A stretch of 64,000 bases of DNA, taken from Sycon ciliatum. Taxonomy: Eukaryota > Porifera > Calcarea > Leucosolenida > Sycettidae. Shown here in pieces: positions 21,545 to 31,152 of this stretch. Location of the stretch: assembly GCF_964019385.1 (NCBI RefSeq), contig NC_088654.1, positions 4,695,097-4,759,096 of the forward strand. The letters run 5' to 3'. The number at the start of each line of letters is the position of its first letter. The first letter of the stretch is position 1. Position numbers and translations under genes: made by a program. Below the pieces are notes generated by a model. The model did not search any database. It saw only the letters and a list, made by a program, of their open reading frames with translations, and had not been told where the DNA came from.

Positions 21545-22654
21545 ACCTCCCTATTGCCGTGTGTAATGAGACGACTGGGATTGTAAAACACAACCAAACT
21601 CAGTCAAGCAGGTAGAACACTGGAATCAGTCATGAGCATGAGACTAGGAAATCTAGCTAACGTCGCTGCCAGCGAGCTGTGGTTTTACTGTCAGTGCTGC
21701 TATTAGACCTCCGGCTGCTCCAGTGTATCCTATACACACGTGGAAACCCGTATTGAGCGATCCTTTCGGTGAGAATGCGTACATATACTGCTACTAGTAC
21801 CTACAACTACCAAAAGGTAAACTACGCCTTGAGTAATCCTGTCCAGCTCAGGCAGTATTGTTCTGGATTTGATGGACGACTGAAACATGTAAATTGTTTT
21901 CGTAAAGCAAGTTTGAAATGGATGAATGCTGATATTTTCCGTGATGAAGAGGACAAGCTGAATTGAAATGCCATTACTTTATTCGATACGTAACAATGGT
22001 TGATTATTATGGTGGTGAACACCCACCTGGCGATATGTAGGTAACTACACGCCTGTCCACACACGCTCTCTAAGCCCGGCCAGAGGTCTTCTCCTTCTCA
22101 CCACAACCACCACCATCAGTTCGCGCTTGGCGCCTAGTCAATGCATGGTTAGGACGAAATGTAAGTCGCAATCGAGCTACATTGTATATCGTTGCTGGGT
22201 CACCTTATATGTGCCACGTGTGACCTGATGTACCAGCCTGCTATGTCAGATACCGCTACCCAGGCGCCATGCGCAAACTGATGGTGGTGGTGGTGGTAGT
22301 GGTGGTGAGAAGGAGAGCTCTGTGCCAGAATAACTTTGCAGCCTGGAGAGCGTGTGTGGGCAGGCGTGTATTTACCGCCATATTGTCGAGTTTGTGTTTA
22401 CCACCATAATAATCAACCATAAGTACAGCTGCAGACTGCAGTGGTGTCATCAAATTCATTGACACGTGACAATGATAAGACTAACGTGAAAAAGTGTAAA
22501 AGAAGAAGAGCGAAAGAACAAGGAAACCAACCGAAGTTTGAGAACTTATTACAGAATGTAACTCGGATGGTGAGCAAATTTAATTATTGTGAAAAGAAGA
22601 AGGATAAAATGTTACAAGTTATGACTAACTGCCCACCAACGTTTCCAGATCTTA

Positions 22655-22890
22655 TACAGTCAGCGTTGCGCTTTCCTTTCCTTCCCCTCTTGTACCTTTC
22701 CGAACCTGAGCTTTCCAAGTTGAAAGGTTGTTGGTTTGCGCCTTGGAGAAGTGTTTGAGCTAGGTGTCAGGTCGCCGAATGTCTCAGTTCTCCTTGTCAG
22801 TTTTGTGCCATTTTGTCGCATTCGCTGACTGTACAAGATCTGGTTACGTTGGTGGACAGTTCGTCATAACTCGTAACATTTTGTCCTTCT
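22655..22890 (+). repeat. Dispersed ~240-bp repeat, member 1
   Basis: Shares ordered blocks with 23560-23715, 49590-49815 and 63830-64000: CCTTCCAAGTTGGAAGG-like palindrome, AGCTAGGTGTCAGG, CGAATGTCTCAGT, GTCAGTTTTGTGCC and CATAACTCG. No coding potential. Confidence 0.7.
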
Positions 22891-22925
22891 TCTTTTCACA
22901 ACTTATTACAGCATTAAAATATCAA

Positions 22926-23413
22926 GAAGTTGGTTGCTCCAACGAGGAGCACACGCTTCTTGCCGAACTTGACACTTGACTGACTCACGACTGCCATCCG
23001 GAGCACACCAGGAGCACGTCGCACCTTCCGCTCGGCAAACCTGAAAGAAAGCACCACTCCCTGCTCAATACACAGTGTTTCGGGGAATTCACCCCTCATC
23101 AGTTGAGCTTGAGTAGGCTGAGGAAGATTGTGCCTGAAAAGCACCACTTATATACTGCTCTCCAGGCCAAACCATCACCAGGAATACAAACTTACAGAGA
23201 CGCTTTGTTTCCAGCGCGACAAACACCTCGTGAAGCCCCAGGTAGCAGCGTGAGTCAGAGTCGCTCATGGAGTTGTGCTAAACAGACGTTGAGAGCCAGT
23301 ATAGCTATTCACAACGCTGTCACCTCCAACAACTAGTCGCACGTCCGCGTGAGGGACAACAATACGAACTTAGAAGTTGCGACTTCGGCGGTAATGTCAT
23401 GAAGTAGTCTAAG
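22926..23413 (-). mobile_element. Single-unit hammerhead retroelement
   Basis: A 488-bp insertion flanked by 13-bp direct repeats ATTAAAATATCAA (22913-22925 and 23414-23426). About 85-90% similar by eye to the units at 12919-13954, minus strand, with one complete hammerhead. No ORF. An independent insertion of the same family, about one unit long. Confidence 0.85.
23063..23108 (-). ncRNA. Type I hammerhead ribozyme
   Basis: Minus strand: GCTCAA, CTGATGA, GGGG-TGAATT-CCCC, GAAA, short stem III, then TTGAGC. Core and stems I and II match 13064-13109 despite divergence of the surrounding unit, suggesting selection on the ribozyme. Confidence 0.85.
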
Positions 23414-23559
23414 ATTAAAATATCAAATTAAGAAAAAGAAGAAAGAACGAACAAATTATGCGTTTTAAACCAACAATACACCAAGAAAACGAGATAGAAC
23501 AACATCAGATAGTGCGACAACAAAGCACAAAACTGACAAAGATATTGAGACATTCAACA

Positions 23560-23715
23560 ACCTACTTTCCTCGCCCTCTTTGGACCTTTGCTAACCCGAG
23601 CCTTCCAGGTTGGACGGTTGCTGTTTTTCGCCTCGTAGATATTTTGAAGCTAGGTGCCAGGGCGTTGAGTGTCTCAATATCCCTGTCATGTCATGGTCCT
23701 GTCTTCTTTCTTAAA
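23560..23715 (+). repeat. Dispersed ~240-bp repeat, member 2 (partial)
   Basis: Diverged partial copy of the repeat at 22655: GAGCCTTCCAGGTTGGACGG, GAAGCTAGGTGCCAGG, GAGTGTCTCA. Confidence 0.6.
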
Positions 23716-23898
23716 TAAAAGTATGAATGGCGAAGACATAACCGCGCCACCTTGCAAAGATAGAATGTAAGTGTGACAAATATACATGAAAATTTTAAAA
23801 GTGCAGAAACAACTCATGAACAAGTGGAGTGGATTTATGAAAATGACCTAAGTGCAACAACATGTTCTTTTTCCTTACACAGACTAGGCTTACGCGAG

Positions 23899-25029
23899 TA
23901 GGCCTCGGCGGGTAATGCTAGCATTGTAACTGGCATTACGAGCATCGGTTTGAGAACTAGCAATGCTCCAGCATTGTACCCGGATTTGGAGCCAAAACAA
24001 GCATTAGCGCCCAAAAGTGTCATTTTCTCACTTCATCATGAGTGTGCATTACTCAATAAAACAGGAGCTCTACAATGTAACGTACACACTGTACTTTGTA
24101 CCAGCGGCTTTTGCAAGTTTTGCTTAAGTTAGCCCGCGACCTCGCAACATGCGTCTCTTGTTGCGAATCTTAGTGGCAGCTGCTAGGTATAGACGTAACA
24201 CGTTGATGCCATCATGGGAAACGGAAAGAAACCTTGTCTTTCATATTCACAGAGTCATGCAGTGCTGGCTTGCTTGCACCATGAGTACATCAAATGGAAA
24301 TGTGTTGGAAGTCTCTGATTCTTCGGAGGAAGAGAGTGAGGAAGATGAGTACGAGACAGAGGAGGATAATAAGGAAGACGAGAACGAGGCAGAGGAGGAG
24401 GATGAGCCCGGTGAGGCATGCGCACGACTGCCCAAAGCCAAAGGAGCAAGCATATCTAGGGTTAGTAACATTCCTACTATTGTGACAGTGTGTTCACTGG
24501 GTGCCAGTATTATGCCCCATTGTGTTGCTAATGGATTGCTGCAATGAATCACCAAGTCTTGGTGTCTGGACTGATTACCTATACTCATGCACTAGTTGCC
24601 CACGGTGCTGATTGACTCATTCCACGAAGTGGTACGTTGACTTATATTGTACTTTTTCATACCACACAATATATTAAATTTCCAAAATAGCATTCCGTAG
24701 GCACCCTCAAAGTACTTTGAAGACTGTCGACGTAGGGTTCTGATTTACTGTTATTCACTGCTGGCTCATGATAGCAACTTCAGTTCTACATCATTTTGAA
24801 ATAGCATCACCATTATAATCTACTTTCAAAGTACTAGGTACTGCCAAGAGCAGTATTCCGTGCAGTGTGACTTACATTATGACACAATGCCATATGAGTG
24901 GTTCACATTGCCTTTTCAACTAGCATTACAAGTCCAAATTAGCATTCTAACGAGCATTATATGACCGAATAACTAGCAATGCTGAAAGCATTTTGAGCTG
25001 AAATAACTAGCATTACCCGCCGAGGTCTA
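23899..25029. mobile_element. Non-autonomous hAT-like element with AATGCTAG termini
   Basis: 23-bp terminal inverted repeats TAGGCCTCGGCGGGTAATGCTAG (23899-23921) and its near-perfect complement (25007-25029). Subterminal AGCATT/CTAGCAT repeats are dense at both ends (23912-24020, 24900-25015). The terminus closely resembles that at 30845-30867 beside a hAT transposase. No clear target duplication. The interior carries an acidic ORF instead of a transposase. Confidence 0.7.
24281..24547 (+). other. Acidic ORF inside the non-autonomous element
   Basis: MSTSNGNVLEVSDSSEEESE starts at 24281; an almost unbroken Glu/Asp run to about 24410 is followed by a short basic segment. It could be a captured exon (a GTTAGT donor-like site lies near 24461) or low-complexity chance coding. 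No domain recognised. Confidence 0.25.
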
Positions 25030-25317
25030 ACGACGGCAGTGGTTTTGGAGGGAACACTTGAAAGGACGTGACTTCTTCTGTCAAGTAAACTGTCCGCCAT
25101 TGAAGTAGAATATGGCACTAAAGTCGGCGCGCTGTTCACTGCAATCAAGCTACACTACTTGCGGAGACGATCAGTTTTGCAACCTTAACCATAACGCACC
25201 TCTTACTATTCTGACTGCGCAGAGATATGCAAATAGCCAGTTACCGTATTATCTCTAATATAAGCACAGTCTCCAATAATAGCACGTCTCCAATAATAGA
25301 ACACCTTGGGGCGGGAT

Positions 25318-25602
25318 TCAAAAAATAAAGTGCTCAGTCTCCATTATAAGCACACTGTGCAAATTCTTTATCTGTACCGGCGAAAAAACCCTGAAATGTG
25401 TGTGTCTGACATAGGCCTTTCCCAAATCCAGCTGGACATTGAATGTTGCTTGACCGTCTTTGCTCAACACCTTTCTGCCAGCACTAAAGACCATCTCTTT
25501 GGACTCTATGGGAGAGCGGCGCGTGTTTGTCGTTCCCCTGTTAAGCAGTTCTGAATCTAAAGTCGTCAGAACATCACTTCCTACATACATACCTTTGTTC
25601 AC
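25318..25602 (-). pseudogene. Possible hAT C-terminal fragment
   Basis: The minus strand encodes MVFSAGRKVLSKDGQA, resembling the ERVFSxAG...KxR start of the hAT dimerisation domain. No other hAT motif nearby. 25235-25365 also contains repeated CTCCAATAATAGCAC-type motifs resembling pogo/Tigger termini. Confidence 0.25.
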
Positions 25603-25965
25603 ATTTCATTACTATAATAATTGGAAAGCTAGCCCTTTTTATAGCCGGCTTTTTCCCTTCGTCTTGCAGTGCACGTTTCTCTCGTGGCACAGTGACTCAT
25701 AACATGCATGGGAATTAAATTATTGTATCAATCCTAGAGGGTTAATCCTATTGAGCCTTGATCCTAGAGGGTGGTAGCGTTCCTGCGGAAAACTCGGCCG
25801 GCCTCCAGCAGAGTCTCAAACGAACCGTGATCTTTTTTCAAATTATCCAAGATTTTTAAACAGTTAGGATATAATTCGTTCTCTTCGCGAGCCTCATTGC
25901 TTTGCAGTGCTCTACCAGCTATATACTAGTCTTAAAACATGCCAGGATTCTTCAGATTTTGCTGC

Positions 25966-26496
25966 TCAGCTTTCGCATATCCTAGCGGTTCCAACAAGTC
26001 CGAAGCAGGTGAGGTGGCGGTAGAGCGCAGCTCCCGCGGGGGACGTTGAGTCAGTTGGGCACCAGTGCTGGTGCTTACAGTTGAAGTCTCCAGTCAGTAT
26101 GACGTGGTACGAGGACATGGGGATAGTGACCAGGGCATCGGTGAGCATGTTACAGAAGTGATTTATCTCTGTGCTTTTGGCAGAGGGTGGGCGATAGGCA
26201 CTACAGACAATAATAGGCTTTGGGGAGCCGGAACAAGGTTTAAGCTCCACCCACACTGTTTCACAGGTAGGGCGACTGAGGTCGTTGTGAAGTTGGATAC
26301 AACTGAAACGATGATCACGAACGAGAATAGCGACTCCACCATATCCCCTGGAGGCGGTACCAGACTTGTTTTCGTTAGGAGGTCGATCACGCCGAAAGGT
26401 GGTGTATCCAGAGATACTAAGAGCGACACTTGGAGCTAACCAGTTTTCACTGAGGCAGATAATGTCAGGTCTGTGGATCTCGGCAATAGCCGACAA
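25966..26496 (-). pseudogene. LINE endonuclease fragment (CR1/L2-like)
   Basis: Minus-strand AP-type endonuclease: RPDIICLSENWL near 26440-26475, GYGGVAILVRDH near 26310-26345, VCSAYRPPSA near 26180-26210, HVILTGDFNCKHQHW near 26055-26100. It ends in a stop after the GDFN region, before the SDH motif and RT, so it is 3'-truncated or interrupted. ORF1 pieces lie upstream on the same strand (26612-26940). Confidence 0.75.
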
Positions 26497-26611
26497 TTCT
26501 GCGGATTTGTTGAGAACGGAGCGGCAGTTAACTTAATGGAGAACAAGTTTAGCTTTTCCTGGCAGCGCGGGTAGTAGGGCCGAGCCAGTGGATTTAGGTG
26601 GGAATTGGCCA

Positions 26612-26940
26612 TCATTCGCTAGCTGTTGCGACATCGTTTGTGCTGGTGCCATAGCTGTCACTTTTGAAGCGCCAGGGTCGGATGGTGTGGGAAAGCATGT
26701 CAGCCCAGAATGCCTTATTGGCTACTTTCTCCTCGTCGGCTGCCTCCACAGTCACGCGTGCATATGCAGTCCTGAAGTAGGCTGATGCATAGACGACGCA
26801 TTGCACTATGTCGACCCCATGATCGGCGCACCATTTAGCAATAGATGATGCGGAGCAGTGAGGTTGCACGTTCCCAATGTAAAAGACCTTATGCTTTGCC
26901 TGGGGTGCTGCCGTCAACTCAGCAACATGGCCACCGGCGG
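26612..26940 (-). pseudogene. LINE ORF1 fragment
   Basis: The minus strand encodes KHKVFYIGNVQPHCSASSIA and a following segment (ARVTVEAADEEKV, then HTIRPWRF), resembling the RNA-recognition-like part of ORF1 proteins of CR1/L2-type LINEs. Same strand and order as the endonuclease at 25966-26496, so probably one element. Its N-terminal end is cut by the MITE at 26952; codons upstream of 26940 belong to the MITE. Confidence 0.55.
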
Positions 26941-26951
26941 GGGGTGTTGGC

Positions 26952-27306
26952 GCCAAAATCCGTGTGGGCGCTACGGATTTTTTCCGGGCGTGCTCCATAC
27001 GATTTTTCGGCACGGAGAATCCGTGTGGACTGGCTTTCACACGAACCATGTTTCTATGGAGATTTTGCGTCATCGGGTGCAGAAAGATTTTTCGCGTACA
27101 AATTTGGTACGAGAAACATGGATTTTCCGCGGGAAGTTTTGATTTCGGTACAAATTTTCAAAATACAAAGGCATAGCGCGGGAATGTGACGTGTTTGCGA
27201 TCGTAACCTAGGCAATGACGGCAAACACATAAGTTCCGTACTCCGGAACATTTCACTGCTCGAAAACGACGTATAAAAAATCCGTAGCGCCTCTACGGAT
27301 TTTGGC
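26952..27306. mobile_element. 355-bp MITE
   Basis: Imperfect ~32-bp terminal inverted repeats: GCCAAAATCCGTGTGGGCGC at 26952 and, read inward from 27306, GCCAAAATCCGTAGAGGCGC, both continuing TACGGATTTTTT. No ORF. It sits at the junction between oppositely oriented LINE pieces. No clear target duplication. Confidence 0.7.
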
Positions 27307-28236
27307 ACGAAAAATCGTACTCCGGAACCTCCCTAATACTGTCAAATGCCGTGGAAACCCGCTACCAGCAGTTCCCCATGCGAAGTATCTGGGCATCACG
27401 ATAGACGAGCACGTTCGATTTGACGAACACGTTAACAATGCTGTGAAGAAGGCCTCGCAGAAGGTGGGAGCACTATGGAGAGCCCGCCGTTGCCTTACAA
27501 GAAAGTCCAGAGAGCAGTACGTGAAATCCGTTGTGATGCCAGATTTGCTCTACAGGTCCGTGGCGTTCTCTGGGGTCCCGCCTTCAGGTCCAGCAAAACC
27601 GTGCGGCACGCGCCATATTCGGCCTGCCACCTCGCACAAGCGCCCAACCTCTGCTTGCTCGCCTGCAACTGTATGGCATCGAAGAGCTCCACAAGCAAAA
27701 GACCCTTATTATGATCTGGCGTTGCTCGAATGGTCGGGCAAGCAATGCACTGCAAGCCCTTTACTTCTGGAGCATCCCAGTACTCGAACAACGCGCCCGC
27801 AACGCAGCTTCGGCGTTCGAGTGCCCAAATCTGCCTCCAAAGCCGGCCACGACCGTCCAACCGCTCGCGGGTCCATTTTATGGAACACCCTGCCATCCGA
27901 CGTGCGTGGTATTACCCAGTACCACCAGTTCAAACAAGCCTGCCTCCCTTTCTGTCTTGCTAGCAGTAGCACCCACTACTGAACACAACAGGAATCTTTG
28001 AACGTTTGCGGTACTCCACAGTACCAGTCATGTGCTGTTTACCGCCTCCCCGTTGTTGTATTCTAACGTTAACGTTATTCATTGACAGAGCGTTCTTTGC
28101 TTTGTACTACACCCTGCTATCATTAAATTTTTAGGCTAACTACAATATTTTACTGTTTCCATTCGCTTCCATGTAATTGGGCGACACCGCCCGTTTGGTT
28201 CTGCGAATTCAAATAAAAATGTACCTACCTACCAGA
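27307..28236 (+). pseudogene. LINE RT C-terminal end and 3' tail
   Basis: Plus-strand C-terminal part of a CR1/L2/jockey-type ORF2: AKYLGITIDEHVRFDEHV near 27385-27440, then KVGALWRARRCLTRKSREQY. The frame shifts near 27580. The 3' end has AAATAAAAATG then TACCTACCTACC near 28222-28236, a typical short tail repeat. Orientation is opposite to the endonuclease piece at 25966-26496. Confidence 0.65.
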
Positions 28237-28749
28237 TGGCTTCTTGGTCAGACTAAACAAGTGCTGAAAGCAGTATTTTTTTTAACTAAGATCTTCAAGT
28301 GTTGTGATTATTGTGAGGTTTTGTGTGAAATTTTAATTTTCGGCTTTCACATTTCGTTAATTTCTTACTTTTTAGACGGGGTCCATGGACTAGAACACAA
28401 TAACTTTTTTTAGAAAACTGCCATAAAGCAGTTTTTATTGCTATAATGACGCATAGCGCTTGACCCGGGTTGAAATTTCGCTCCCAGGGATTGAAATCAA
28501 CCAGTGTCAACAAAATCGTACAAACGTACTTCTGTGCGTATCTCGCGCCAGGTCTGAACGGCACTGCAGATGCAAATTTCGCGCGAACGGATTCACGTGA
28601 CCATACAGGACTGTAGAAGTTTGGGTTTTTTTGGACAAGCCTTGAGCCTCTTGTACGGGCAAAATAACACATTTTGTGAAGAATCAACACAATTACATAA
28701 AACGAATCATCAGATACAGAGTCTGTCACTCAGTAAGATCACTGCAGGT
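28237..28749. other. No gene recognised
   Basis: Short frames only. GACCCGGGTTGAAATTTC near 28463 recurs in the same orientation at 30514, flanking the RT gene below. Confidence 0.5.
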
Positions 28750-30471
28750 TCACTGGATGCGTGCCTCCGCCGCCACTAGCACAGCAGGGGACTCAGGCAC
28801 GGCAGGAGCAAACATGCTCCTTGAGCCACGCAGGCACATAGCACCACAACGCACCAGGGCAAACCCAAGGCGGCAGCGCAGCAAGAAGATAATCTGCCCG
28901 TATGGCTCCTTACTCTTCTCAGCCAGGAGAGAGGCGACCCGCGTGAAAAGAGCATTGGCATGCTTGCCATAGCCACCAGAGGCAGAAAGCACAACGGGCA
29001 CGAAGGAGGCATGCTCAACTTCACGTACTCGCTCTTCGTACTTCCGGCGCTTTTCCTGTTCATGGCGTCTGTAGCTAGCAGCGAGGGAGGTGGCACGATT
29101 CGAAGACGCAAAAGGGTTGAACACCGGTACATCAATAAAGATGCGCTTGAATCGGCCACCCCACACACCACTAGCCGCAACGTCCAGCCGAGCTTGCTCC
29201 TCCGTGACAGCTGTGCGATGGCGGAAGGCCTCTCCGGTGACGGGCTGAAGGTGGGGTTCCACTGACACGTTGTGAGCGACCTGCCTTAGAGCTCTGGCGG
29301 TGATGTACCTCACCTCGTTATGTCGCAGCGTCGGGAAGCCACCAAACGGGAACGACAGGGCGTGACTCACACTCAGCGGCTTACTGCACACGCAGAGGCT
29401 TGGGAGCCGAGGAGGTGTCCAGCCGTACCGGAGGCACAGGCCATCCCGGAAATCTCCCTTGCTGAGTGTGAAACCATGGCGGCTGAGGGGGCGGCAGGTC
29501 AGCCAGCTGGATGCACCCTTTTCTGGGGCCAGGTCGAGAACAGGGGCCAGCTCCCGGTGATCCGAGCGAAGGGCGTCAGCCATAGACTTGAACGCGCTCC
29601 GCTTCTCGGCCCGAGCCGTCGCCTTGACCGTCCTGAGCTGAGTCAGAGAGTCGCCAAGAGACGACTCCTGCTCCAGCAGGCGAGACACGAGGCTAGCCGT
29701 GATCCTTCGGGATGAGGTGTACTGTTCAGCCACTGAACAAGGGTCTGCCATACCCAGTCCTCCATGCCGGCAAGGCAGAGAGAGTAGGGAGCGAACAGTT
29801 GTCCCAGGTGGAGTTTGACCCGTGATGGCCGGGATGAGCCGACCGCTGATTGCGTGTTCCAGCGGTTCAAGTAGGGACGGCGGGATGGAGGAGGTCCGGC
29901 ACAGGAAGGACCACTTGTTTTGCAGGCCCTGTGTGAAGGCGGAGTAGGCGGCCTGTGGCTGCGATGCAGCGATGGTCGTGAGCTGCGCAACTTCCTCACA
30001 CCAGGTGGCGACCTTGGACTGGACAAATTGTTCTATAAACTCATCCGTGCCCAAAGGTGCACCAAGGTGGCGGCAACCATCACACGTGACCTGCACACCG
30101 GTTCCCTCGAACATCTCGATAGCAGCTGCGTACCTGGAGGGCTTGACCAGGAGGAGTGACTTCTGGGCATTGCAGTGGTAGCCATACCCGGGACCGTGGC
30201 TGACCAGATTGTCCCACCATTGGCGAACAGGCGTTAGCTTGCCACCGGCTGCAGCATCGTTCGCATACCAGCCCTGTTTCGCACCAGGCACTGCAACTTT
30301 CTTGATGAGCGGGAGGACTCCAAGCGCATATACGGGCATGGCCAGAGGGTCACCCTGAGTGGTACCCTCGCACGATAGCAAGCACTCTCCATCAACGAAT
30401 AGGCGGGATGTGGACTTTTGGCGGCATATCAGTATTTGACCCGGGTCAACTGTCTTCATGTAAACGCTCAC
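28750..30471 (-). pseudogene. Retroelement reverse transcriptase, N-terminally truncated, substituted active site
   Basis: A 573-codon minus-strand frame. Motif B is EGTTQGDPLAMPVYALG (near 30320-30375). The catalytic box reads GWYANDAAAGG (near 30245-30280), where the family norm is YADD; the first catalytic Asp is Asn, so the enzyme should be inactive. Downstream: KSLLLVKP, RHLGAPLGTDEF, AAYSAFTQGLQNKWSFL, LLSLPCRHGGLGM, then a Cys/His region CVCSKPLSVSHALSFPFGG with RHNEVRY. This domain order is common in RT ORFs of marine invertebrate genomes; I cannot name the clade. Fingers and motif A are missing; the frame starts beside a GACCCGGGTCAA repeat at 30430-30530. Confidence 0.75.
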
Positions 30472-30823
30472 CTCTTTTGTCTATCGTACAGACTTTCAAC
30501 CCGGGCTGAACTCGACCCGGGTTGAAATTTCTTATGCAAACACAGCCTTGGTCAGTGCAAGCTGGGGACGCTACGGGTACGGGATTTGTGGACTGCATTC
30601 TCTCTACTACATGCACTCCCTTCAGTTGAGCAACTTCTACTTGCAAGGAGACAATGGCGTCTGTCTTGCTCGTTCGAAGACATTCTATTTCTGCAGCCAT
30701 ACCTTTTATAGTCTCGTTAAGCAGCTGGAAAGTGGAGAGCAGGTTGCTTACCATTTGGTCTGGTGACTCCCGTATTCCTAGTCCTTCCTTGCGAAGGGCA
30801 ACAACCAAGTCTTGTCGGCCCAT
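30446..30823 (-). CDS. Hypothetical coiled-coil-like ORF
   Basis: 125 codons (MGRQDLVVALRKEGLGIRES...), leucine-heptad-like between residues 25 and 75, ending in the GACCCGGG repeat. It may be the N-terminal part of the neighbouring retroelement or a captured fragment. No family recognised. Confidence 0.2.
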   Translation of the reverse strand: MGRQDLVVALRKEGLGIRESPDQMVSNLLSTFQLLNETIKGMAAEIECLRTSKTDAIVSLQVEVAQLKGVHVVERMQSTNPVPVASPACTDQGCVCIRNFNPGRVQPGLKVCTIDKRGERLHEDS

Positions 30824-30844
30824 TGTCTCTGCTTTGGTCAGTCC

Positions 30845-30867
30845 TAGGCCTCAGCGGCTAATGCTAG
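30845..30867 (+). repeat. hAT terminal inverted repeat (left)
   Basis: TAGGCCTCAGCGGCTAATGCTAG differs at two positions from the terminus at 23899. Four ATGCTAGTT-type subterminal motifs follow within 100 bp. The matching right end was not found by 33000. Confidence 0.65.
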
Positions 30868-31152
30868 TTTTTTTGGGCAAAAATGGTTTTGGCGATGCTA
30901 GTTATTTTGGTTGCTAATGCTAGGTTGAGTGCTCGTTTGCAGCATTAATGCTAGTTTCAGCACCAATAAAAAGGAAAGAAAATATTGTACAGAAATACTT
31001 TTTCGGATGGTCTTGTGTCTAATTTCATTGTAGACACGATCAGATGAAACAGGGCACCATGGTAAATTAAAGATAGAAATGCGATACTAGTAGTCGATAC
31101 ACGGTGGACAATGTCTGGCAACTATCTTCGTGTCCCATTACGGCTTGGGAAC

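Larger units (their letters stand above)
4305..22830 (+). repeat. Large duplicated block, copy A
   Basis: Collinear with 49818-64000 at about 97-98% identity by eye. Copy A is longer because of two insertions absent from copy B: 7891-11210 (TTAA-flanked) and 12919-13954 (hammerhead element). It contains the RTE-like LINE and the F-box-like gene. The left junction coincides with the Penelope insertion; the right limit is unknown because copy B runs off the window. It may be a true segmental duplication or two haplotypes placed in series by the assembler. Confidence 0.9.

Noticed and set aside
29320-30181. Plus-strand ORFs opposite the RT
   Set aside because: Antisense frames of a GC-rich minus-strand gene with clear RT motifs.
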